Source: Siderastrea radians (Eukaryota > Cnidaria > Anthozoa > Scleractinia > Rhizangiidae). From it: DNA of 64,000 nucleotides. A program made the translations under genes and the position numbers. A model generated the notes under the pieces. That model ran no database searches and was not told the DNA's origin. It saw only the letters and a list, made by a program, of their open reading frames with translations. The stretch is from contig OZ024898.1 of the NCBI GenBank assembly GCA_964017195.1, forward strand, positions 7,195,294-7,259,293. The letters run 5' to 3'. Below are positions 46,201 to 58,200 of the stretch, piece by piece. Numbering within the stretch: the first letter of the stretch is position 1; each line of letters opens with the position of its first letter.

Positions 46201-49200
46201 ATGAACGAACGAAATTTACATAGCAAATTAAAATAAAAGCATGCAAAAGCGAGAAAAAACATTAACATATATAACAAAGAACAAAGGAAAAACGAATAGC
46301 CACAACAAACATCATGCGTGACATTAACCGGAAAACTGAGCTAAAAAAACTACCTTTTCAGTTCTGTTCGGAAAGTTTGAATTATTATTACGATGTTACA
46401 AAAAAAATTTCGAATAACTAAAATAGTGTTTCGAATATAGAATCCAAGTTTCAAAGAATCGCTACATTTTTGGAAGAATGAAATCGAAGAATGAACTAAT
46501 GGATGAATATTTGAAGTAATGAACGTTCATGCGTGAGGTGCGTTGACTGTAAGTCATTCTCACAAGAAAGAGGCCTGGAAGCTAAACTGTTGCCATGGCA
46601 ACATCACAATATGCATTGCTGTAAGTCTTAAGGTACATTACTGTTGCCAAGTTTCAGTAACAATGCCAAAATATTTCCAGAGATATTCTTGATTTATGAT
46701 TTGCCTCCACATTTTAACCACTGATGATGTCATCTCTTAGTTCCTTTTACCTTAAATATCTCTAGAATGGGAGAGGGTTTTGCCAAAAAGAAAAGTAACA
46801 CCATTCTTCTTCACTTTGAAAGGCTAGCAATCTCGGACAATTAAAATGGAACACCTAGACCACCCCTCCCCCAAAATCAAGGATGGGAAAATGGCGCATT
46901 TTTCCCTTGCTTGACTTCATCATTGATTGGGGGGGGGGGGGGGGAGGTAGGGGGGTTTCTGTTCCATGTTATGACCGAGATTGTAGCTTTCAAATAAAAT
47001 TCAGTGGGCAAGAATGTCCTTAAATTTAGGGACTTTTTTACATCTTAAAAGAAAAAGAAAGATCGGAGAAAAGAAAAGAATATTTTTTGATGACTGCATA
47101 TTTTGGCTTGAGTAGTGACAACATTTTTGCATGGAACCTTTTCCAGTCACCCCCACTCCCCCCCAACTGGTATCTTGATCTTTTGTTGGCAAAACACTTG
47201 GCCAAATAAAATCTTATAAAATAGATTTTTGGTATTCTTTTGTAGGTCGCTGATAAACCAAATGTTGGTGCTGTTAGTGAAAAAACTTCAGCACAACCTG
47301 AATTAACTATTGATGCTACCTCACTCCCAGATGAGGTCACAAAACATGCAAATCAGTGGGTCAAGTATATCAAATGTAAGCATGTTAAAAGTGATGTCAG
47401 CAAAGAAGAATCTGTTGTCAGTATGGATATATGGGATTTTGCAGGACAGCATCTGTACTATGCTTCCCATCCTGTATTTTTTTCCTTGCAAGCAATCTAT
47501 GTCCTGATGTACAACCTCAGCAAGTCATTGAATGACACAGCTCAGCCCTGTGCCAGACAAGGAACTCGTAATGTTATCTTGGAAAACCCCAGTGGCGAAA
47601 CAAATGTTGAGAATTTGCTGTCATGGCTTTCTACAGTTCACGGTATCACCAAAATGAGACAACAAACAGTTGAGGATGAGGAACATGGAAAGCTGCCCTA
47701 TCTACAGCCCCCAGTACTCATTGTTGGTACCCATGCTGATAAACCATTTGAAGATATCGCAACTATGAAATCAGAAATAAGAGGAAGAATTGCTGGTAAG
47801 GAGTATGAAGGGCATGTGGTCATGCCTATCTTCAGCATTGATAACACAGAAAGATCACTGCGACATAGGATCAAGAAAGTCTTTAGGCCTAAACAAACAG
47901 GTGAATAAAGTTCATAATTTTGTACCTTTTCTTCATTTTTGAAGCGATCATGTATCACTTTATTGCAGTCGGTAAGAGCAGTTTGTGATTTTGCCCCATG
48001 CAATGTCGTGCCAGTACCTCATGTAATCCTCCGTGAATTGTCCCAAGATAGGTAATGACAATATCCTCTACACCCTGCATACCCTTATATACCCTGTATA
48101 CTCTATTGTACACCTTGTATATTCTAATACATCCTCTATACCCTTGCATACCCTGTAATACTCTAGTACACCGGGTATACCCTTGTGCACTCTGTATCCA
48201 AAAAATGCCATCATTATACACTGACCCCCTTTCATCTAACCCTTTGCAATTCATCCTAAGTTACTTGGGAAATATGATCGCTTTCTGCATACATTTCTTG
48301 CCATCCAAAGCTTGCAATATGTATTGACGTTACTCTTATAAATACAAGGTTTTATGGAAAAGGTACCCTTTTCATATACTACAGCAAATTAAACCTACAC
48401 CCCTTTCATGTACCTCAAAGGTAAGCTAAGAGTTTTCATATTATCCCATCTGTAACAACTAACCCATCCATGATAACTCATATCTTATTGCAGGCTTTCA
48501 GTCTTGAAGGCTCGAAGCTTTCCTATATAAAGTTATTATGTTAGAATTTTTGCCTACATTTTGCAATCCTTTTGTAAGTTTAAGTACTCAAGAGCAGTTG
48601 GGATTCCTTCTGATCAACTTGAATTGCAATGTGACTTGGTGATGCTTTAAAATACTTTATAAGGCTATTTCCCCTACCCTTCGACATACTGCAACCAATA
48701 CATAAAAAAGGCCTCCCTTACGGGTGGAGCTTCCTGTATAGCCAACTACGCTGCACAGGGATTACTCGTACTGTCCCCCCCCCCCCCCCCCATCATCCTG
48801 GTGGGCCGCTGAATTGGTTTCATTTGGAAGTCAGAGTTTGTGACAAATTTTCTTTTATATTAACATTAAATTAGCCAATTGAGGTTTGTGTCATGGCAGT
48901 CTTACTACTGAAGTAATTTTGTGTTAGTACTAAAAAAAAAGAAATTTCCCATACCACATGTCTGTTCTCATCACAAAATGATCCTGATGCCTTAGGGTAC
49001 AGGGGCTGCAGATTATATTTTTGTAACAGAGGACTTAAAATTGATCATGTGCGAGTAGGTCGCCAAGTCAAGTGTGGTCCAGGGGCATGCTTCTGAAATG
49101 GTTGGAAATACACCTCAGGAACAGCTGAATTCATTTCTTCAAATCTGGAAATAGTAATTGCTGTTGTAGAATGTAGTAATTTATTATTAATATAGTTATC

Positions 49201-52200
49201 CATCATGAACAAGACAAAAAATTAGTATTTATTACAAGCTCTCAAAAATGATTGCCACTTTTCAGTGCATACATTTTGACAGCTGTAACCATTATTTTAT
49301 TAATCTGATCTTAAAAACAGTTATGATGAGTGGAGTGCGGCGCAAACGGCGTAGTGGAAATATAGGTATAGAGGCGAAAAACTCAATGGCTGGAAGTGAT
49401 GACTACCATCTTGAGTAGATGACAGTAAGGAGCTTAAATTGGGAATTAAAAACAACTGGAATATTGTAGATAGGTAGAATGTAGGCTGCAAGCTCCAATA
49501 TTTTGATTGCCAATGTAACAGTAAGCAGTGTTCAATAGACAAGTCACCTCACAAGTGACTTTGCACTTTGGTCTGTTCGACTGATATTAAGCTAGACAAT
49601 GTTCATTGCTTTAACCAATGGGAACGTTCAACCATTGATAAACTAGACACTGCATAATACCTACTGAGATTGGCACCATACTTAAGCTGTTAACAAAGTG
49701 ACCATAACAGAGAGAATTGAAACATACTTAAAAAAAAAAAAGTTAACCCAGACAACAAAATAGACCTATTGTTTTATGCGTCACATTCCATTAATGGCGT
49801 TTTACATCTGGGCTGTAAAACTTTTCATAAGCCACAATCATGCAGTAGTGTCATTTTGTTGAAACACTGTCTTTACAATTGTCTCCCTCCCTCTCCCACA
49901 AGGCAGTGTTGGAAAAAGGTTTCAACCAAATTGATGAAGACAAGCGCTCACAACACTATGCAACATTGAATAGGGGAAGGAGGGGAGGGTGTTTCAACGA
50001 CTTGTGTCACTGGTTGCAGTTAAGTAAATGAGTTGCTGTATTTAACAATATTATTCACCGAAGGTGAAGTGAATATTTTCTTTTTTCTTTTCTTCAGAAT
50101 TATCAAAAATCAGTGGCCATTTTGAGAATTAGTTCTTCGATCAGTATTACAATCACCTTGTAGGGGGGTGATTATAGCAAGATATGATGTAATCTTCGAT
50201 CAATCAGTACGCGTGCTTCTCTATAATCACCTGAGCAATATAATTATTATACTAAAGGTGCTTAAATTTCTTCCCTTTATGCAGTCTTGCGTCCTCATTC
50301 GTTCTCCTTTTGTTTTCAGTTTTTTTCCTATTCTGCAATACAACTGATTACAAAGAAATTGAAAATAGATTCTGAAATAACCTGTTAGTTTATATTTATT
50401 CTTGTTTATTTTTGAAGAGCAAAAGGGAAACATTGATAAAATTCAAGTGCTGAGAAACAAAATCATGGACGTTTTGAAACAGCAGCCATACATGGGGCAG
50501 AAAATACCTGTGAGGTAAACAACGTAAAATGGATGCTTTTATAAGTAGTTTTATGATGAAAAATAATTCTTGTCACAAGGTATAAAAAATTTTGTAAGTG
50601 AAGCTTTCGACTGTATCGCACACTCTTCATCAGTGATTAAAGTGAGCTCACGTTGTCAAAATTTTTTAGACCTTGTGACAAGAATTATTTTTCGTTAATT
50701 TACAACCAAGGTCAAGATGAACGTACATAGTCATAGTTTCATGATGTTTAATTATATGTTAGTGAGGTTAAGGTATCATTGACCTTCATCACGGTATGTA
50801 TTAAAATTGTTTCAAAGATAAAAAGGGAAATATCTGTCACTTGCAGAGGGTACATTTCACAATGTACTGCCAAAAATTTTGGCAGCTGCTTCAATGCAGG
50901 CCTCTTGATAGTTTCCCACTTGCTGGTAGTGTTGTGGTCAGATTCCCCTGTTATACCAGCTAATGCAATTCCTTAGCTCCTAAACAAACCCTTTTGGTGT
51001 CTGGACAGTTGAGCTTTGTGATAGCTACAACCTTAGCCAATTTTGTTGGGAAGGTTGTCACATTTTACCATGCTTTTGTTTCCCTCCCCTCCCCCCTTTT
51101 CAATGTTGGATTTCAATGGACTTTTCTTCTGCAGTATTGTCTGGCAAACAGTCAACATTGAAACGGGGGCTGGGTGGACCGGCGAATAGAGACAGAGACT
51201 AAGTTATGACGGCATATTTAGACACGATGAATAAAATCTTACTAAAATTCTGTTCGTGGTCAAACCTTCCCAACAACTTGTGACGAACGTTGTCTGTAAA
51301 AATGTGGGTGCGGTCAAGAGGAAACTAAACTCGACGATATCGTTCCAAGGCAAATGCTATATGCCACGCATGAAACTGAATTAGAGCAACAGTATGTGTA
51401 GAGTTGTAGTTTAAGGTAATATAAAATGGCCCAGTTTTGTACAGCCTTAAGGAGGTGCTGTTGTTATTATATCTTGATGTTTTTAAAATCTTTTGAAGTC
51501 ATTGTACTGCAGTTTCCCCGGTCAGATGGGAATAGAGACAGTCTGCTCCTGAAGAAAAGGCACTGCTGTGTTTCGTTAGCGCATGCGATCACCCATTATA
51601 GCGTGGGCTGATACGCTCCAATTGCTGAAAAGGAGATATCGTCCATTTACCAGGTCCGAAAAATTTTTCCAAGCGTGACATTGAGCTCACAACAGATACT
51701 CCGGTGTTTGAAACGGCTGACACCGCCAATTGTTTTCATTAAGCCACGCAAACACTGACATGCAGAATGTCCGTTGGATATGTATTTTTTAATTTTTGGC
51801 GTCAAAACAATTGCATTTGGCTCCTCGTGGACATCGCTTTGCTCAACTAATTTTGAACATGCTGAGCAATTCGTAAGAAGTATATCACATCCATCCACAG
51901 TTATTTGCGAGGGGTCAGTCACATTGCCCGTGATGTTTTGGCGCGGGCTTGTTATCTTCAAGATCAACCATCATGATCATTACTCCACAAAGGAAGGACA
52001 TTACTCCACTTATATTTGCTGAAAATACGGTGTTTGAAGTTAGCTGCAATTGAAGTAAGCTCTTTTCTATAATCGTACTTGCCTAGGGATTCTGCCGTAT
52101 TGGAATAAAGGACACTCAGAGGTCTTGAAAAGGTGAAGTCTCACAATACTCCATAAAATTGCGACAAATTAAATTCCTTTGTGGTAAGTAGCTTTTAAAT

Positions 52201-55200
52201 ACAATGTTTTATGGAGTATTGTTGGAATGGTCGCTAAAAACAGTAGTATTTAAGAACAAAACGGTGAAATATATCGAACATTTCACATCTTAATAACACA
52301 TTTCAATCGAAATTATAGTTAAAAGAGAGCTTGTTTTTAAATTTTAGGGCAATTTGCTATGGAGTAATGTCAGGCGGTGTGCGTCACGGCCCACAAAGGG
52401 TCATGGGTAAAAATATAACTGATGTCCATTTCACTCTGGGCACGATCGAGTAAACATCTCACGAGAGACCTTACAATGGCGGTAAAAATGAGAATTAAGA
52501 CTCTGTTTCCCGTTTTGAAAAGAATAACTGAGGACACGAATGTAGATTGTTTTGACTGGTTGATGTTTTGGTTACATGGACCAGGTGAATACGTTTTTTC
52601 ACGATTCGGAGTTGATCGAATGTGCAAACGTGCAGACTACTATGTAAATAATGCACCTATCAATTTAAAGCCGGCGGGGGGGGGAGGCAGGGCATGGGGT
52701 GGGGATTTGATTGTTATTGTTGGCCCTGGGGTGGGGCTTTTGACTGATCTTGCCTTCCCGGGGGAGGGGATATTTGAATTTGTCTCCGCCCAACGTGGAT
52801 CTGTTTGAAGGCCAACTTGAACGAAAGAGACTGAGACCGAAATTACTTTTCCCACGTCACGCATGCGCTCTACGTCCTTGAAAGCATAATGGATGTGTCC
52901 ACGAGATCGAGAATCAGATAATCAAAGAATTTGACCGTTTTATCTCCATATTTTCGATTAATTTAGAGTTTTTTGTTGTTGTTGATTTGAACGTTTTTAG
53001 TCATTGCAGTATCGAAGTAAACAGGGATAAAGAGAAACCAAGTCGATTTTTTGGCCAATGCAAATGATCAGTGTACGGGCCAGTTGCTGCAATGACTGCT
53101 CTTTTCAGATGTTGTGCTTTCTGCAGCCTTTGCAGAAAACACGAACTGTTTCTTAAAGAATCTGTTGATTTTTTTATTTGATATACACAGTGTATTAAAC
53201 GCAGATTGAATTTTTATTAAATAGTACCTTTGGAGATGTAGTAACGTTGAGAAGTGAAAATTATAGAGTTTTCCTGTTTTCCTTGCGTCTTTCTTGCATC
53301 CAGCCTGGGAATGATTGACAGCAATATGCCTCCCGGGATGGGGAAATTTTTGTGCATTTGACTGGGATGGTTTGCCCGTGGGCAGGGAATTTGACGGCAA
53401 ATTTTTGAAAAATGTCAAATCCCCACCCCATGCCCTGCCTCCCCCCCTGCCGGCTTTAAATTGATCAGGTGCATAAGAGCTGAAACGTTCGTTTCTCGGA
53501 AAGTATTTCGTATTTGTTTGGTACTTTGACTAGATCAGCGGTAAAAGAGATCCACAACACTTAGTTTGCTGGTATCGTTCACGGACTTACGCTACCGGGA
53601 AAGATTAGAGAGCGTGGACAACGAGCAAGGTGAGAAAGCCGGCTAAGGTGTGATTACGGTTTTTTAAAACCATGGAAATCAGATCTTCCTTCAGGCGAAG
53701 GAAGCAACACAAGGAAATAGCCTAACAACTTACTGAAAATGTATTAGACAAAATAGTACTTGTGGTAGTCGTCCTGGAAATTCAAGTCTTTCCTGATAAC
53801 AGCCATTCAAAGGGATTCCCCAAGTTTGTTGATGCTCAAATAAAAACTTTGTTGTTTTAATAATATCATTTATGCTCTTGTCCTTGATTTTACTAAAGGT
53901 GTGTACTTCATCAAGCATGTTTTATTTTCTCTTATATCAAACACTGTACATTAGTTTTCTCAACCTTGCTATAAGACTAGTGATGCTGATCCCAAGGCAG
54001 AGCCATACTTCCATATGTATATATACTCCTCTGCTTCCTATTTTAACAAGTCACTAACTTACATTCCTACAGTCACTGATTATAAAAAAAAAATTGATAC
54101 CGATGTTATTCATTGACCTTCTTTTCTGCTTCAGAGAAGTGTTTCCTTTTACCAAAAATATGTGAAAATAATTTTGTCCACAGGTTTCACTGTAAAACAT
54201 TGTATTCAAGCAAATAGTAGAAAAACTTTTTCTGTGTTTTCTTTTTTTCTGATATAAACACGAGAATGTTGAGAGAATTCAACACAGTTATGTAAACCCT
54301 TGAGGGTTTGCAGGGAGTGCCCAGCCTGGGTTGTGTACAGACTTTTGAGAATTCCCCCCCCCCTCCCCCCACTTGAGTGTTTGCTGTATATCAGGCCATC
54401 CAAACACAGGAAAAGGTTTTCCTTGCTTTATTCAACTGCAAACACACATCTCAGCCACTCAGAGTGCACATAGTATCTTAGTTATTTTATAAAATATAAT
54501 GTATTTCTCTGTCTTGTCTGTACCAAGTCAGTTGAAAGTATGGAACATTTGAGTGGATTGCTCCTTCACGTGGACATGTGTAGGCTGGATAGTGGGCTGG
54601 ATAGTAAATACGTTTAACAATGTTATCTGATCTGGTAATTGAAACATCACATATTTGACAGTGTGTACTATCAGAGCTCAGGAATAATTTTTGCCTCTAG
54701 GAATACCTTGCCTGCAAAGCCAGTGCTCTTGCTGAAGTTTGATGAGAAGAAATTTACAGCAAAGCCAAGAGCTTACAGCTTTGCCATGAATGTTTCTTTA
54801 CCACACTCCAGTAATACCACAAAAGGCACATACGAGCTAGGGAATGCTGACGGTTCCAGAAATACAGGCAAGGATTGTTGAGAAAGCCCTTCATATGTGA
54901 CAGCTTCAATTGTTACTTTCAGACCACTTCAAATTTCCTTTTAATCCCCGAGGACACTTTGTGATGGCTATCATGATAATTGCTTCTAAAATATCTCACT
55001 GGCCTGTGTTTCTGGACATATCTGAAAGGTAGATAGCCACCCAGTCCTGTAGTATGGGCAAAGCTCCAACCAGAACCTGATAATGACCAGAGGTAAATTC
55101 AGTAAAACTTTTACAAGTACAACTATTGTTTTACAGTTTGAAAAACAATACACTTGTAAATAATCATAAAAGTTTTACTGAATTGGCCCCTGAATGCAGC

Positions 55201-58200
55201 TGTTCTTCTAAACTTTGGTGTTTGTTATATTGCCAACAGGGGTCAGTAAGTTACTTTACTGTTGTCTTGTTTGTCAATTAGAGGGTGTAGTTCATTCACT
55301 GTGCTAAAGCACAGTGCTAAAATTTACTTGCAATACAATCAACTTTATTCCAACTGTTGCACTTTGTAGTTTGGGTTACAAGGTTTCCAAGAATATCAAG
55401 TGAATATTTATTTCATCTTCTCCGTGAGAAAAGACTGGTGCACACAGTGTATCTCAGTGGCAGCACTATGGCCAAAAAAAAGAGAAAACCTTCAAACTCC
55501 TAAATCAAAGACCAGAGTAGTAGACTACCAAACGAGACATGCACACAGGATACCTATTGCTTTTTGCACTGATTACTATTTTCACTGGGCACTTTTATAG
55601 GTGAACACACCTTTTTTTCAAGTACTCATGCATGAATTTGGGTACCATACTACACTGTGAGATGAAGATCTGTGCTTCCTGCCTATGCTCACATTTTTAA
55701 ATTGCCTCTAATGGAGCAAAAGAGAACTCCGTTTTCAAAATGTGTACACAATATTACATATTTTTGGATATCCAGTAACACAGCACCAGTCTGTGCAGGT
55801 GCACAGACACCAAGTGTGAACATATCCATAAGTATCTTAAGCCGCTAAGCTATTAGAAATCAAAATTAGCCTCGAAATTCTTAAGCACTGAAATAAAGTT
55901 CATACATAATCTATTCCACTGGTGGCAGAGACGTGCACAGTTGTTGTAGAGCTGACTGTCAGAAAATAATAAGATTACACACAAAACAGGGCTATCGTTA
56001 CTTTTAAGGGACTCGCGCTACATAGGAAAAAAAACCAGTGAAAAACTGTTTGAATGCACGCGCAAAAATGACGAGTGACAAATTTGATGACGAGCGTTTA
56101 TTAGCGAGAAAAACAAATGAAAACAAAATGAAAAACGGTTAAACACTCATCTACAGTATTTAGGGTAAAGCACTGACCGATAGTGATTAGGCCTAAGAAC
56201 TCATCTACACTTCTGTTTAGGGTTAAGCACTGATTCTACGACGGTTAGCTTTGTTATTGTTGAGTTTAGTTATTGCTAAACTTTGTACAGTTAATTGAAT
56301 ATTTTTGCGCGTGCATTCAGACATAGAGATTACTTCATGGAAAATGCGCGCGTACGATTTTTATTCACGAGTTGAGTAGTGTCAGAAAACGAACGAGTGA
56401 GCGTAGCGAACGAGTGAGTTTTCTGATACGTATCAACGAGTGAATAAAAATCGTACAAAGCATTTTCCATGCTGTAATGTGTTTATTTCATAGGTACTGA
56501 GATTTTCTTTTTCGTGTAGTACTGAGTAGACAAATTTATTTGCACAAATAAATTACACTGTATAACTACCATTCAAGTGTTCAACAACTGAGTAAATCAA
56601 ACATCTGCAGCACTCAAAATTTTTCAGTAAAGTCAAATGTCTATTAACAAAGGAAGCCATGCCAATAACAAAGTTAAGTCAAGAAGATAAGTCACAATTT
56701 ATTCATCATCAGAGTCACTTTCCAGTTCCAAAGGCCTTAGACGTTTCCATCGCACCGCTTCGGGGCTTGACGGATTTGTAGAAAGCGTCGGAAACTGATT
56801 TAAAGTGTTAATGTTGATGGAGAAATTGCCACTTTGAATAACTGCCCCACTGAATAGTGCCATGGACTGCTGCTTACCACCATTCTGAGAGACGGAGGAC
56901 GGTGTACAAGCTGTTTCAGAAGAGGACGAAGCTGTGGTACCAGCCATCACACTGCTCAGCACTTTTGACATGTGCATCTGTTGCTTCGTTGAAACAGTGC
57001 TGTAATTTTCTATGCTCTTCAAATTCTTATGGCCAGATAGTTGTGCAATTTGCGTAGGTGGAATGTCGTGTTCACTTAGCGTCTGGATCATTGTCTTTCT
57101 GCCTCTGTGATTTCGAAGCCTGTCGTTTTCAATTCCTGCTTTCTGAACCATGGTCTTCATTAACCATTGAGTTTGTTTTTGCCAACAGCACCGGACTTGA
57201 ACCAGCCTTTTGTTGCGAGCGAGTCCGTCTTCAAACCGTTGTTTACAGCCAAATAAAAGGGAGCATTTCCTCAGCTCTCTTCCTGGCAAAACATTTGTAG
57301 ACCGCGACAGGATCTCTTTCAGTTCCGTCGGTCGCAAACATTTTCGGCGGTACGGTTCTGACATCGCTGCAGTCTGATCCCGTTCTAGTTTTTGTTTGTC
57401 TTTCATTGAACTCCAAGTACTCGACTCCGCTTGCCGTTTTCTGTAGCTTTACATCTCCCCAGCACATATCACGATGTTCTTGGCACCCACGGAGTCCGAA
57501 GTGAAGAGTGTTGTTTAGCCAGAGCGTGTTTAAAAGTGCCTCGGGACTACAAATACCGAACAAACCCTTCTCGTACAATATTTTCAACTCTTCGCTTGTC
57601 AAAGCTACCGACGCTTTGGGTTTATTTCCTTTACCTTGCTTCTTTAGCTGTTTTTGTTTGGACTGAACTGAGAACTTTCCTGGTTTTCTCAAACACCAAG
57701 TCGTTGATTATGCTTACAGAATAGCTCTTTTTCTCCAGGTGTCTTTCGAAGCTAGCCACTAAACTTCGAAGAGAAGTCGGTTCGTATTCATTGCCATCTT
57801 TGGTGCGGACGGAGATGATGAATTGGCTGATGTATTCATTCAGCTCAACAGCCGGAATATCTTCTATTTTTCTGTCTTCGTTCTTCGTTTTCAAAAATCT
57901 TTCAAGCAATCTTACATCTCCTTCAGTTTTTTGAGCGGTGTTTTTGTTTTCTTGTTCTAAAATGAATTCTTCAACTGAGCAAATAGAAGCAAACCTTCCC
58001 TCGGCCATTTTTCAAAGCGCGCGTTTTTTTGTGTGCAACGGCTGTCGGATGACGTTTCCTTCAGTACGTTCATTGATCACCAGTGAAATTTCGTCGTTCG
58101 CGTTGCTGATTGGACGAACGATATTTTTTCACAGTGAAATTTTGTCGTTCGTGCTCCTGATTGGCTTCGTTTAAAATCAGTACGAATTTTATTCACCGTG

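Larger units (their letters stand above)
38449..46307 (-). mobile_element. BEL/Pao LTR retrotransposon
   Basis: Two LTRs (38449-38881, 433 bp; 45876-46307, 432 bp) begin TG and end CA and differ by about three substitutions and one indel, so insertion is recent. The 5 bp target duplication AACAT flanks it (38444-38448 and 46308-46312), the usual length for BEL/Pao. Coding is on the minus strand: coiled-coil gag start, decapeptide repeats, DUF1759-type gag, zinc knuckles, aspartic protease, reverse transcriptase with YVDD, RNase H, integrase and DUF5641-type C-terminus. One in-frame stop and at least two frameshifts break it. Confidence 0.95.
37652..46549. mobile_element. Tc1/mariner-like non-autonomous element split by BEL/Pao
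   Basis: Termini CAGTCAACGC with continuing similarity over TCACGCATGAACG are inverted at 37652 and 46549 and both are bounded by TA, as for Tc1/mariner. Without the retrotransposon the element would be about 1.0 kb. No transposase was found. Confidence 0.6.
37195..46830. mobile_element. Old fold-back element interrupted by younger insertions
   Basis: The left arm (about 37195-37535) and the inverted right arm (about 46565-46830) share blocks such as GCATATTGTGATGTTACCAT (right copy with one change) and CCTTTCATAGTGAA, with roughly three quarters identity by eye. Between the arms lie the Tc1-like element and the BEL/Pao element. The outer ends are not sharply defined. Confidence 0.5.
34781..47245 (+). 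other. Intron 2 of gene 2 (12.5 kb, transposon-filled)
   Basis: The part 34781-37190 shows no supported feature. From 37195 to 46830 it holds three nested elements ending with a BEL/Pao retrotransposon, and a G-rich inverted repeat lies at 46847-46970. The paralogous intron of gene 1 continues beyond the window start and is unrelated where visible. Confidence 0.7.

Noticed and set aside
51647..51967. 106-codon Cys-containing minus-strand frame in the composite insertion
   Set aside because: No domain recognised and a plus-strand frame overlaps it; insufficient support.
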